Shown in pieces: positions 56,365-64,000 of a stretch of 64,000 bases of DNA; the first letter of the stretch is position 1, and each line of letters starts with the position of its first letter. Source of the stretch: an uncultured beta proteobacterium. Its GTDB lineage: Bacteria > Pseudomonadota > Gammaproteobacteria > Burkholderiales > Rhodocyclaceae. Location: positions 62,001-126,000 of the forward strand of contig CAIVQO010000042.1 in assembly GCA_903908065.1 (NCBI GenBank), written 5' to 3'. The position numbers were made by a program, and so were the translations under genes. The notes under the pieces are model-generated. The model made no database searches, had not been told where the DNA came from, and saw only the letters and a program-made list of their open reading frames with translations.

Positions 56365-57129
56365 ATGCAGGACGCCGTGTCGCCAGCGCCGACTTTTGTT
56401 CAGGTGCGCCAGGTCGGGTTTGGCGCGCCCCTGGCATGGTTGGCGCGCGGCTGGAAGGACCTCTGGCGCCAGCCGGCTTCCAGCCTGTTCTATGGCGTTG
56501 CGGTTGCGGTAACGGGCGCGGCGATCCTCGGCATCACGGCGAGCCTGCCTTACCTGTTTGCGGCGGCAATTACCGGCTTCCTGCTGGTGGCGCCGATGCT
56601 TGCCGCCGGCCTGTACGAACTCTCCCGCCGCTATCTTGCCGGTGAGCCGGCGGCGCTTGTCGATTCGATGTTTGCTTGGCGCCGCAATCCCTCCGGCCTG
56701 GTGGGGTTCGCCTTGTTATCGATACTCGCCGGCACCGCCTGGCAGGTAGCCTCGGTAGTCATCGTCGCGCTGTTTTACAAGGGCCCGGCCATGGCTCCCA
56801 TGGCCATGATGGTCGAGGTTATCGTCAATCCGCAGCATTACCTGCTGTTCTTCATCTACGTCTGCGCCGGCGGCTTCCTGGCTGCGCTGGTATTTGCCGT
56901 CAGCGTGGTGTCGATGCCGATGCTGGTCGACCGTCGCTGCGACCTGCTGACCGCGCTTTCCACCAGCATCAATGCGGTGGCCGAGAACCCGCTGCCACTG
57001 GCCTTGTGGGCCTTCATCCTGATGCTGCTGACGGGACTTGGCTTTGCTACCGCCCTGGTCGGCCTGGTGCTGTTCCTGCCCTGGCTCGGCCACGCCAGTT
57101 TCCACGCCTACCGCGACCTGGTTGAATAG
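56365..57129 (+). CDS. DUF2189-type membrane protein
   Basis: 254 residues with about five or six membrane spans. RGWKDLWRQPASSLFYGVAV near residues 28-47 and the following GLPYLFAAAITGFLLVAPML are typical of the DUF2189 family, a putative integral membrane group of unknown function. The first codons (MQDAVSPAPTF) are encoded by copy D of the dispersed repeat. Another short upstream start is not apparent, so the repeat appears to supply the beginning of the gene. Sits between purC and the M3 peptidase gene. Confidence 0.8.
   Translation: MQDAVSPAPTFVQVRQVGFGAPLAWLARGWKDLWRQPASSLFYGVAVAVTGAAILGITASLPYLFAAAITGFLLVAPMLAAGLYELSRRYLAGEPAALVDSMFAWRRNPSGLVGFALLSILAGTAWQVASVVIVALFYKGPAMAPMAMMVEVIVNPQHYLLFFIYVCAGGFLAALVFAVSVVSMPMLVDRRCDLLTALSTSINAVAENPLPLALWAFILMLLTGLGFATALVGLVLFLPWLGHASFHAYRDLVE
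56369..56404 (+). repeat. Dispersed ~30-bp repeat, copy D (at start of DUF2189 gene)
   Basis: CGCCGTGTCGCCAGCGCCGA then CTTTTGTTCAGG. It begins 4 bp after the first base of the DUF2189 start codon and is translated as AVSPAPTFV. Confidence 0.65.
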
Positions 57130-57214
57130 CTTCACCGATGCAGCGGGCGCGCCACCCCTTGCACTTGCTTGGTTCGCCCCGAAGTATCCAATTCCCGTGC
57201 CCTCCCTGAACGAC

Positions 57215-59266
57215 ATGAACCCATTGCTCGATTTTTCCGGCCTGCCTCGCTTCGACGCCGTCAGCCCGGAACACGTGGCCCCCGCCATCCGCCAACTCAT
57301 CGACGAGAATCGCCGCCTGATCGAGAATCTGGTCGGAACGCAAACGCCGGCGACCTGGGACGACTTCGTGCAACCCATGCTCGATGCCGGCGAACGCCTG
57401 TCGCGCGCCTGGGGCATCGTCGGCCACCTGCATTCGGTTAATGACGTGCCACCCTGGCGCGAGGCCTATAACGCCCTGCTGCCGGAGGTTTCCAGCTTCT
57501 ACGCCGAACTGGGCCAGAACCTGGCGTTGTTCGCCAAGTTCAAGCAACTGGCGGACTCGCCTGCATTCAAGAGTCTTTCGGCGCCGCGCCGCCGAATTAT
57601 CGAAAACGACTTGCGCGATTTCCGCCTTTCCGGCGCCGAACTGCCGGAGGAGCAGAAGCCGCGCTTCAAGCAAATCCAGGAGGAACTCTCTGCCCTGGGC
57701 GCCAAGTTTTCCGAGAACCTGCTCGATGCCACCAACGCCCATGCTGAATGGATCGACAGCGAGGCCGGGCTTGCCGGTCTGCCGGAGGACGTCAAGGAAG
57801 CGGCACGCGCAGCCGCCGAGAAGGACGGCGACCTTGCCAAACGAGCAGGCTGGAAATTCACCCTGCACGCACCGTCCTACCTGCCGGTGCTCCAGTTCAG
57901 CGACAACCGGGAGCTGCGCGAGCGCATGTACCGCGCCTACGCGACGCGCGCTTCCGAGTTCGGCAAGGCGGAATGGGACAACGGACCGCTGATCGACAAA
58001 ATCCTTGCCCTGCGCGACGAAGAAGCGCGGATGCTCGGTTTCGCCAGCTATGCCGAGGTTTCGCTGGCGACCAAGATGGCCGATACGCCGGCGCAGGTGA
58101 CCGACTTCCTGCGCGACATGGCACGCAAGGCGCGGCCCTTTGCCCAGCGCGATGTCGATGAGTTGCGCGACTTCGCGCGGCAGGAACTCGGGCTGGCCGC
58201 CCTCGAACCCTGGGACCTTTCCTGGGCCTCGGAAAAGCTCAAGCAACAGCGCTACAGCTTTTCCGACGAGGAGGTTAAGCAGTACTTTCCCGAGCCGAAG
58301 GTACTGGCCGGCTTGTTCCGCGTCATCGAATCCCTGTTCGGGGTAAGGCTGCAGGCCGACTCCGCGCCGGCCTGGCATCCCGACGTGCGCTTCTTCCGCA
58401 TTGAACGCGACGGCCGGTTGATCGGCCAGTTCTACCTCGACCTGTATGCGCGTGAGACCAAACGCAGCGGTGCCTGGATGGACGAGGCGATTACCCGCCG
58501 TCGTGTCGCGGCTGGCGTGCAGACGCCGGTGGCCTACCTCAATTGCAACTTTCCGGCTCCGGTGGGCGGCCGGCCGGCGACCTTCAGTCACGACGACGTC
58601 ATCACCCTGTTCCACGAATGCGGCCACGGCCTGCACCATCTGTTGACGCAGGTGGAGGAACTGCCGGTATCTGGCATCCATGGCGTGGAGTGGGACGCGG
58701 TCGAATTGCCGAGCCAGTTTATGGAAAACTACTGCTGGGAATGGGATGTCCTCACCGGCATGACGGCCCATGCCGAAACCTGGGTACCGCTACCACGCGT
58801 CCTTTATGACAGGATGATTGCGGCAAAGAATTTCCAGAGCGGGATGTTCACCCTGCGCCAGGTCGAATTCGGCCTCTTCGACCTGTTGGTGCATGGGGCG
58901 CCGGAGGGACGGCGCGGCGTGATGGACCTGTTGGCGGAAGTCCGCGCCGAAGTGGCGGTACTGATCCCCCCGGAGTGGAACCGCTTCCCGCACAGCTTCT
59001 CGCATATCTTCGCCGGCGGTTATGCGGCCGGCTACTACAGCTACAAATGGGCCGAGGTGCTTTCCGCCGACGCCTACGAAGCCTTCGAGGAAGCGGCCCG
59101 ACTTGGCGGTACGACGCTGGATGCGAAAACCGGCGAGCGCTTCTGGCGCGAAATCCTCGCCGTCGGTGGCTCGCGTCCGGCACTGGAATCCTTCAGGGCG
59201 TTCCGTGGGCGTGACCCGCTACCGGATGCGCTGCTCCGGCACAGCGGCATGGCTGCGGTGGCGTGA
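57215..59266 (+). CDS. prlC: Oligopeptidase A, M3 family metallopeptidase
   Basis: 683 residues. The zinc-binding HECGHGLHH at about residues 467-475 and the downstream glutamate in NYCWEWDVLT define the M3 (thimet oligopeptidase) family; FPHSFSHIFAGGYAAGYYSYKWAEVLSADA is the usual C-terminal signature. It degrades short peptides, including cleaved signal peptides, in the cytoplasm. I chose the ATG at 57215 (MNPLLDFSGLPRF). A GTG six codons upstream is also possible; neither has a strong Shine-Dalgarno. Confidence 0.94.
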   Translation: MNPLLDFSGLPRFDAVSPEHVAPAIRQLIDENRRLIENLVGTQTPATWDDFVQPMLDAGERLSRAWGIVGHLHSVNDVPPWREAYNALLPEVSSFYAELGQNLALFAKFKQLADSPAFKSLSAPRRRIIENDLRDFRLSGAELPEEQKPRFKQIQEELSALGAKFSENLLDATNAHAEWIDSEAGLAGLPEDVKEAARAAAEKDGDLAKRAGWKFTLHAPSYLPVLQFSDNRELRERMYRAYATRASEFGKAEWDNGPLIDKILALRDEEARMLGFASYAEVSLATKMADTPAQVTDFLRDMARKARPFAQRDVDELRDFARQELGLAALEPWDLSWASEKLKQQRYSFSDEEVKQYFPEPKVLAGLFRVIESLFGVRLQADSAPAWHPDVRFFRIERDGRLIGQFYLDLYARETKRSGAWMDEAITRRRVAAGVQTPVAYLNCNFPAPVGGRPATFSHDDVITLFHECGHGLHHLLTQVEELPVSGIHGVEWDAVELPSQFMENYCWEWDVLTGMTAHAETWVPLPRVLYDRMIAAKNFQSGMFTLRQVEFGLFDLLVHGAPEGRRGVMDLLAEVRAEVAVLIPPEWNRFPHSFSHIFAGGYAAGYYSYKWAEVLSADAYEAFEEAARLGGTTLDAKTGERFWREILAVGGSRPALESFRAFRGRDPLPDALLRHSGMAAVA

Positions 59267-59278
59267 CCCCTTGGCGGC

Positions 59279-59647
59279 CTAGCCGCCCCGTACCAGGCTG
59301 CTGAACTCGCGATCGAGCAGGCCTGGGTCGCCGCTGTTGAGCTCGACCAGGCGGCGCAGGTGGGTGATGCTGTCGATGTCGATGGATTTGCAGCGCAGGC
59401 CGACATGGGCGCCATCGACATGCATCACCTCGGCCCACATCGAAATCGTGGCGTCCGGCGCCAGTTTGAGCGTAACCTGGCATTCCTCGCCCGGCTTGCC
59501 GCCCCAGCGCTCGCTGGTTTCCAGCAGGGCGCCCTTGAGCGAAATGTCCAGCAACTGCGCAGCCATTTCGCCGTGATGGGTGACCACGCGGACCGGGGAA
59601 TGAAATACCGCACGCCAGAAACTGCGCCTTTCAGTAACCTGTGTCAC
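59279..59647 (-). CDS. PilZ-domain protein
   Basis: 122 residues from GTG at 59647, preceded by AAGGAG at ideal distance. The body (ERRSFWRAVFHSPVRVVTHH, LLDISLKGALLETSERW, GLRCKSIDIDSITHLRRLVE) is a PilZ domain: the RxxFR-like start is present as RRSFWRA and D/N-x-S-x-x-G as DISLKG. PilZ proteins bind cyclic di-GMP. A longer reading extending to 59824 is rejected because its N-terminal part is out-of-family. It overlaps the zinc-ribbon gene by 17 bp, so they are cotranscribed. Confidence 0.88.
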   Translation of the reverse strand: MTQVTERRSFWRAVFHSPVRVVTHHGEMAAQLLDISLKGALLETSERWGGKPGEECQVTLKLAPDATISMWAEVMHVDGAHVGLRCKSIDIDSITHLRRLVELNSGDPGLLDREFSSLVRGG

Positions 59648-59819
59648 GAAACATCTCCTTGGGCTGCGTGATGCTGAAATCGATGCCGCTGAAGTAGCGC
59701 TCCAAGGGGCACGCGGTGTTTTTGCTGCAATGGTGCTCGCGCGCGCACTCGGCCCGGGTCTGATCCAGCAGCACCATCTGACCGCACCGCGGACAGGGGG
59801 CAATCGGTGAATCGAACAT
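59631..59819 (-). CDS. Small zinc-ribbon protein
   Basis: 62 residues, MFDSPIAPCPRCGQMVLLDQ. Cysteines in CPRCG and at the CAREHHC and CPLERY positions suggest a metal-binding ribbon. GGAGGT lies just upstream of the ATG, so translation is well supported despite the small size. It overlaps the downstream PilZ gene. Function unknown. Confidence 0.75.
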   Translation of the reverse strand: MFDSPIAPCPRCGQMVLLDQTRAECAREHHCSKNTACPLERYFSGIDFSITQPKEMFRDTGY

Positions 59820-59896
59820 GGCACACCTCCGATTTCAGGACGGCATCCCTCGCGTTTTGATTATAGACGGCCACCTCGCTCGGGTATCATCGGCGC

Positions 59897-60673
59897 ATGA
59901 AGATCGCCTGCTGGAACGTCAATTCGCTGAAGGTGCGCCTGCCGCATGTGCTTGACTGGCTGGCCGCCAATCCCGTCGATGCGCTTTGCCTGCAGGAAAC
60001 CAAGACCGAAGATAAGGGCTTCCCGTTTGCCGAGCTTTCCGCGGCCGGCTATCACGCCCTGCATAATGGCCAAAAGACCTATAACGGCGTTGCCATCCTG
60101 TCGCGTGTTCCGGTTGAAGACGTGCGCGTCGACATCCCCGGTTTCACCGACGAGCAGAAGCGCGTGATTGCCGCCACCATCGGCGGCGTGCGCATCGTCT
60201 GCGCCTACATGCCCAACGGCCAGGCGGTCGGGTCAGACAAGTACGAGTACAAGCTGCGCTGGCTGGCGGCGCTGCAGGCGATGTTGCGCGAGGACCTGCA
60301 GCGATGGCCGCAGCTTGCGCTGCTGGGCGATTACAACATCGCTCCGGCCGACGCGGACGTGCATGATCCGGTGGCCTGGAAGGACCAGATCCTGTGCAGC
60401 GAGCCGGAGCGTGCCGCGTTTCGCGGGCTGCTCGAGCTTGGCCTGAGTGACGCCTTCCGCCTTTTCGAGCAGGCGCCGAAAAGCTATTCCTGGTGGGACT
60501 ACCGGCAGATGGGCTTCCGTCTCAATCGCGGGCTGCGCATTGACCACATCCTGCTTTCCGCGCCGCTTGCTGCCGCCTGTCGCGCCTGCGTCATCGACAC
60601 GGCGCCGCGCAAGCTGGAACGGCCGTCGGACCATGCGCCGGTGCTGGCGACACTGGACCTTCCCGCATCATGA
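59897..60673 (+). CDS. xthA: Exodeoxyribonuclease III
   Basis: 258 residues. MKIACWNVNSLKVRLPHVLD, the metal-binding Glu in CLQETKTED, the GDYNIAPADADVHDP motif and the C-terminal SDHAPVLATLDL are standard for the ExoIII/APE1 family. It is an AP endonuclease and 3'-5' exonuclease in base-excision repair. It is divergent from the zinc-ribbon gene. The stop overlaps the Crp-family gene (ATGA, 60670-60673). Confidence 0.96.
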   Translation: MKIACWNVNSLKVRLPHVLDWLAANPVDALCLQETKTEDKGFPFAELSAAGYHALHNGQKTYNGVAILSRVPVEDVRVDIPGFTDEQKRVIAATIGGVRIVCAYMPNGQAVGSDKYEYKLRWLAALQAMLREDLQRWPQLALLGDYNIAPADADVHDPVAWKDQILCSEPERAAFRGLLELGLSDAFRLFEQAPKSYSWWDYRQMGFRLNRGLRIDHILLSAPLAAACRACVIDTAPRKLERPSDHAPVLATLDLPAS

Positions 60674-61323
60674 TCCTGGCCGACCTGCTGGCCCTGTACC
60701 CGGTGCTCGGCAAGCTCCCGCCTGCCTTGCAGCAGCGGATTGTCGACGCCATGCAGACCATGACGGTGCCTGGCGCCACCGCGGTGTTCGACGAGCGCCA
60801 GCCCTGTCGCGGTTTTCCTTTCGTGCTTGCCGGCGCGATCCGCGTCGTCAAGCTCAGTGCCAGTGGTCGCGAACTGCCGCTGTATCGGGTTTTGGCGGGC
60901 GAGAGCTGCATCATCAGTTCCAGCTGCCTGCTGGGTCATGCCGACTACAACGCCCGCGGGATCAGCGAGGGCGAGACCACGCTGGCCCTGCTGCCGCGCC
61001 CCTTGTTCGATGAAATGCTGGCCACGCCGGTGTTCCGTGATTTCGTGTTTTCTCTGTTTTCCGAACGTATGGCAGAGTTGATGCAACTGGTCGAGGAAGT
61101 CGCCTTCCGCAAGCTCGACCAACGCCTCGCTGCCCTGCTGCTGGGCAAGGGACGTATTGTCCATGCCACGCATCAGCAACTGGCTGACGAACTGGGCAGC
61201 GTGCGTGAAATGGTCAGCCGCCTGCTGAAGGGCTTTGCCGAGCAGGGTCTGGTGCGGCTCGGGCGTGAGCAGGTGGAGGTGCTGGATGCCGCCGGCCTGC
61301 GCAAACTGGCCTCTGTGACTTAG
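60670..61323 (+). CDS. Crp/Fnr-family transcriptional regulator
   Basis: 217 residues. A cyclic-nucleotide-binding-like beta roll (about 20-120; FPFVLAGAIRVVKLSASGRE) and a C-terminal HTH (about 165-205; THQQLADELGSVREMVSRLL). The recognition helix SVREMVSR has Arg, Glu and Arg where CRP has Arg180, Glu181 and Arg185, so a TGTGA-type site is expected. It lacks the N-terminal Cys cluster of FNR, although it has internal cysteines (ESCIISSSCLL). It is translationally coupled to xthA. A matching site lies at 61314-61329, just after its end. Confidence 0.88.
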   Translation: MILADLLALYPVLGKLPPALQQRIVDAMQTMTVPGATAVFDERQPCRGFPFVLAGAIRVVKLSASGRELPLYRVLAGESCIISSSCLLGHADYNARGISEGETTLALLPRPLFDEMLATPVFRDFVFSLFSERMAELMQLVEEVAFRKLDQRLAALLLGKGRIVHATHQQLADELGSVREMVSRLLKGFAEQGLVRLGREQVEVLDAAGLRKLASVT

Positions 61324-61357
61324 GTTACATATCCCGGGCAGGGCTGAATGCTGTAAT
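61314..61357 (+). promoter_or_regulatory. Candidate CRP-type operator and promoter for the DUF2892 gene
   Basis: TGTGA (61314-61318), N6, TTACA (61325-61329), one base off the CRP consensus TGTGA-N6-TCACA. A -10-like TGTAAT is at 61352-61357. If transcription starts about 6 bp after it, the operator centre lies near -41.5, the position of class II CRP activation. It overlaps the stop codon of the regulator gene. Confidence 0.5.
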
Positions 61358-61390
61358 GCGCTCACCCTAACCAAACCCAAGGAGCAAACC

Positions 61391-61585
61391 ATGAAACTCA
61401 ATGTCGGCGGTATTGATCGCGTTCTTCGTATCGGTGCTGGTCTCGGACTGGTCGCCTGGGCGGCTGTCGGTGGTCCGGTGTGGGCCTGGATCGGTGTCGT
61501 GCCCCTGGCAACCGGCGCGGTCGGTTTCTGCCCCTTCTATCCTTTGCTGGGCCTGAATACCTGCCCGATGAAGAAGGAATCCTGA
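61391..61585 (+). CDS. DUF2892 (YgaP-type) small inner-membrane protein
   Basis: 64 residues with two membrane spans (about 12-32 and 34-54, AWIGVVPLATGAVGFCPFYP). GGIDRVLRIGAGLGLVAWA and the C-terminal CPFYPLLGLNTCPMKK are typical of the DUF2892/YgaP transmembrane family. The two cysteines are conserved in it. AAGGAG lies 6 bp before the ATG. It is probably activated by the Crp-family protein encoded just upstream; a strong terminator follows. Confidence 0.9.
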   Translation: MKLNVGGIDRVLRIGAGLGLVAWAAVGGPVWAWIGVVPLATGAVGFCPFYPLLGLNTCPMKKES

Positions 61586-61604
61586 GTTCCGGTTTCGTTC
61601 CATG

Positions 61605-61636
61605 ACGCCGCGCTCCTCGCCGGAGCGCGGCGTTTT
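61605..61636 (+). terminator. Rho-independent terminator after the DUF2892 gene
   Basis: ACGCCGCGCTCC (61605-61616) and GGAGCGCGGCGT (61622-61633) form a perfect 12-bp stem with a 5-nt loop, followed by TTTT. Confidence 0.92.
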
Positions 61637-61645
61637 GTTATGTCC

Positions 61646-61709
61646 GGCCGGGAGGCCGGACGGTATCCAGAGGAATGGTCGGCCGGGAGGCCAGACGGTA
61701 TCCAGAGGA
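61646..61709. repeat. Tandem direct repeat, period 35 bp
   Basis: Two 29-bp copies (61646-61674 and 61681-61709) sharing GGCCGGGAGGCC and ACGGTATCCAGAGGA with one mismatch, separated by 6 bp. It lies between the terminator and lpxR, in about 85 bp of otherwise featureless sequence. Confidence 0.85.
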
Positions 61710-61721
61710 TTTCTGCCGCCC

Positions 61722-62738
61722 TTAAAACTCGAAGCCGAGATTTACCGAGTCGAAGGTCTGTCGTCCGCCGGTGCTGGCCGCGGTAAAGAATTCCTCGCTG
61801 CGCCGCACCCGGGTCAGCGAAAGCCGGAAGGCGTCGATGCGCAGGCTGAGCCCGACGCTGAGGTCATACACGTGCGGGCGTCGCCGTACGCTGGGGCTGT
61901 CACGGAATACCGTGCCGTCGAGGAAGATGTTGTGGGCCACCAGGCGATGGTCGAGTCCGACGAAGGCATACCACTCCAGGCCCTGCGCCCGGCCCGGCTC
62001 CAGGTCGCGGCCCATGTTCTGCAACATCGCACCGCCCGGCTCGATGGTGTCAGGCCCGAAGCCGGTCATGTGCCGCCCCAGGCGCAGGATGCCGCCGGCC
62101 CGTGCCAGCGCCATCACGGTGCCGACGCTGGCCCCGCCATGGGGAATCGCTTCGACATCGAGGTCCGCCACCTTACCCACACCATGTTTGCTTTTCGCCA
62201 GCCAGGAGACCATCACGGCCGGTTCGTTGGGAATCTGGTTTTGCCAGCCTTGCGGTTGCGGTGAGCCGATCAGGCGGTGCCAACCGGACTGGACTTCCTT
62301 GCCCAAGGCTGAGGGTCCCACCAGGCCGAGGTCGATTTCGACCGTGTCGAGCCGGTTGTCCCGCACGCGTTGGGCGACGCCGCCGAGGTAAAGCCAGGCC
62401 GCCCAGGGCCGGTCCAGCGGTTGCGCCTGGCTGATAGTGATCGAGCGTGGCGTGTACATGTTCTGCCCGAGGAAGAGACCGAGGTGCATCGTACCCTGGG
62501 CCTCCGGCGCCACCTGGCGCAGGACCTCGGCGGCAGGCAATTGCAGCAGGTCGAATTCCATGCCGCCACCGAACTTGATGCCATTGGTGTAGTAGCGGTC
62601 GCTGCGTGCCAGCATGTCGTTTTCGATGAACAGCTGGAATTCGCTGCCGGCGGGTGGCCGTTCGACAGCGTGTCCGGTTGCTGTGAACGCCAGCAGCATC
62701 ACTGAAAGCAATAGCGGAACAATTTTTGGGTGAGGCAT
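61722..62738 (-). CDS. lpxR: Lipid A deacylase LpxR-family outer-membrane protein
   Basis: 338 residues. A signal peptide MPHPKIVPLLLSVMLLAFTA...GHA precedes a beta-barrel. The LpxR opening FIENDMLARSDRYYTNGIKFG (Asn, Asp, Ser and Thr of the active site) and SGWHRLIGSPQPQGWQNQI with the catalytic His are conserved; the family ends in a phenylalanine, here FEF. LpxR removes the 3'-acyloxyacyl group from lipid A at the outer membrane. It lies next to a flavoprotein gene on the same strand, 32 bp apart. Confidence 0.88.
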   Translation of the reverse strand: MPHPKIVPLLLSVMLLAFTATGHAVERPPAGSEFQLFIENDMLARSDRYYTNGIKFGGGMEFDLLQLPAAEVLRQVAPEAQGTMHLGLFLGQNMYTPRSITISQAQPLDRPWAAWLYLGGVAQRVRDNRLDTVEIDLGLVGPSALGKEVQSGWHRLIGSPQPQGWQNQIPNEPAVMVSWLAKSKHGVGKVADLDVEAIPHGGASVGTVMALARAGGILRLGRHMTGFGPDTIEPGGAMLQNMGRDLEPGRAQGLEWYAFVGLDHRLVAHNIFLDGTVFRDSPSVRRRPHVYDLSVGLSLRIDAFRLSLTRVRRSEEFFTAASTGGRQTFDSVNLGFEF

Positions 62739-62770
62739 GATCGGTTGCAGAGAGGTGAAGTGCCTGCCGA

Positions 62771-64000
62771 TTATCGCGCGTCGTTACGTGCCCGTTTCGC
62801 CAGCCAATCGAGCGCGCCTTGTGCTGCGTGTCGCCCGCTGGCCATGCATGCGGTGAGCAGGTAGCCGCCGGTCGGTGCCTCCCAATCCAGCATCTCACCG
62901 GCACAAAAGATTCCAGGCAGCTCCTTAAGCATCAGCGCGTCATCCACGGCCGTGAAGGAAACGCCACCAGCGCTGCTGATCGCTTCGCCGAGCGGGCGCG
63001 GCGCAATCAGGCGCAAGGGGAGCGCCTTGATCAGTGCCGCCAATTGCGCTGCCTGCTGCAATTCCGCCGGCGATGCCACTTCACGCAGCAATGCAGCTTT
63101 GACGCCCTCGATACCGCAGCGTCGGCGCAAGTGGTTGGCCAGCGAATCGCGGCCGCGACCCGCTTCGAGATCCCGGCGCAGTCGTTCCTGGCTGCGACCG
63201 GGCGCCAGGTCGAGGGTCAGGGTGGCGCTGCCCTCGGCGTCTATCGCATCGCGCAGCGCGGCGGAGAGTGCGTAGATCAGTCCGCCCTCCACGCCATGGG
63301 CGGTGATCATGAATTCGCCATCTATGGAACGGGTTTCCCCGTTGAGTGTAGTAAAGCTGGCGCGCACGGTCTTGACCGGCTGGCCGGCATGGCGTTGTCG
63401 CAGGTGGTCGCTCCAAGCTAACTCGAAGCCGCAGTTGGCCGGGCGCAGTGGCGTCGTGGCGACCCCGCGCGCTGCCAGCCACGGCAGCCAGGCGCCGTCC
63501 GAGCCAAGCCTGGCCCAGCTGCCCCCACCCAACGCCAGGATGGTGGCGGCGGCGGAATGCAGGGTTTCGCCCTCGGGTGTGTCGAAGCGCAGCCGGCGGC
63601 CACCCTCGGACCAACCGGTCCAGCGGTGGCGGGCGTGGAAACGCACGCCGGATTCACGCAGCCGGCGCAGCCAGGCGCGCAGCAGCGGGGCGGATTTCAT
63701 CCCTTCCGGAAACACCCGCCCGGAGCTGCCGACGAAGGTTTCGATGCCAAGGGAATGCACCCAGGCGCGCAACTCAGCCGGACCGAAATGCGCGAGCCAG
63801 CGGCCTACTTCGCTCTGGCGCAAACCATAACGGGCGAGGAAAGCATCCCCAGGCTCGGCGTGGGTGAGGTTGAGCCCGCCGCGACCGGCGAGCAGGAACT
63901 TGCGTGCCACCGAGGGCATGGCGTCGAACACGGAAACCTCGGCGCCGCCCTGGACCAGGACTTCGGCTGCCATCAGGCCGGCGGGACCGCCGCCGATCAC
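62771..64000 (-). CDS. HI0933/YhiN-family flavoprotein (5' end outside window)
   Basis: 409 residues visible. It begins at the window edge with the FAD motif VIGGGPAGLMAAEVL, so probably only a few N-terminal residues are missing. The signature KFLLAGRGGLNLTHAEPG and LALGGGSWARLGSDGAW, plus the C-terminal FCAGEMLDWEAPTGGYLLTACMASG, match the HI0933-like (YhiN/BaiN) FAD oxidoreductase family. The physiological substrate of most members is unknown. Cotranscription with lpxR is plausible from the 32-bp gap. Confidence 0.9.
   Translation of the reverse strand: MIGGGPAGLMAAEVLVQGGAEVSVFDAMPSVARKFLLAGRGGLNLTHAEPGDAFLARYGLRQSEVGRWLAHFGPAELRAWVHSLGIETFVGSSGRVFPEGMKSAPLLRAWLRRLRESGVRFHARHRWTGWSEGGRRLRFDTPEGETLHSAAATILALGGGSWARLGSDGAWLPWLAARGVATTPLRPANCGFELAWSDHLRQRHAGQPVKTVRASFTTLNGETRSIDGEFMITAHGVEGGLIYALSAALRDAIDAEGSATLTLDLAPGRSQERLRRDLEAGRGRDSLANHLRRRCGIEGVKAALLREVASPAELQQAAQLAALIKALPLRLIAPRPLGEAISSAGGVSFTAVDDALMLKELPGIFCAGEMLDWEAPTGGYLLTACMASGRHAAQGALDWLAKRARNDAR

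Overview
This 64 kb window is a high-GC, gene-dense bacterial chromosome segment. The gene content fits a chemolithoautotrophic or facultatively autotrophic betaproteobacterium, most plausibly of the Rhodocyclales/Sulfuritalea type. The grounds are form II RuBisCO with CbbQ/CbbO, an MSHA-type pilus locus, a lipoyl-domain-fused Lpd, polyphosphate kinase 2 and PsiE. The species-level assignment is inference. I saw no rRNA, tRNA, CRISPR array, transposase or phage gene, and no gene-free stretch longer than 300 bp.

Layout. 1-4927 (minus strand): a surface-glycan operon made of a small unknown protein, a 1186-residue TPR/glycosyltransferase/methyltransferase fusion, a small glycosyltransferase and a truncated methyltransferase. 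5041-18976 (plus): a long MSHA (mannose-sensitive haemagglutinin-like) type IV pilus locus. It holds the major pilin, minor pilins mshC, D, O and P, a large MshQ-like adhesin, and then the mshI-mshN assembly genes; mshE, mshG and mshB are not here. 18988-22136: a hypothetical gene, comF, bioB-bioC and a tiny basic protein. 22215-29148: the pyruvate dehydrogenase operon aceE-aceF-(HslV-like protease)-lpd behind a strong promoter with an embedded palindrome. 29200-32343: an unknown cytoplasmic protein, rpiA and phoU. 32359-36455 (minus): the operon rsmE-ppk2-argA-yggX. 36533-39205: a thioredoxin-like protein, a periplasmic protein and a two-GAF sensor protein.

39257-54900 is the Calvin-Benson-Bassham region. 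cbbR is divergent from cbbY, followed by cbbM-cbbQ-cbbO and then cbbF-cbbP-tkt-gap-pgk-pyk-fba. Three 23-bp sites of identical architecture (TAA-N7-TGA-N7-TTA) sit before cbbY, cbbM and cbbF, each 17-18 bp ahead of a plausible -10 box, and I read them as CbbR operators. Together with rpiA at 30911, the window encodes most of the cycle plus the lower-glycolytic exit to pyruvate, which the PDH operon turns into acetyl-CoA.

54980-64000 carries psiE, purC, a DUF2189 membrane protein, an M3 oligopeptidase, a zinc-ribbon/PilZ pair, xthA, a Crp-family regulator with a DUF2892 protein, lpxR and a flavoprotein cut by the window edge. The items I consider most worth a second look are the HslV-like subunit inside the PDH operon, the three-site CbbR regulon, a roughly 30-bp dispersed repeat that mostly sits just after stop codons, the modular glycan enzyme, and the unusual MSHA locus.
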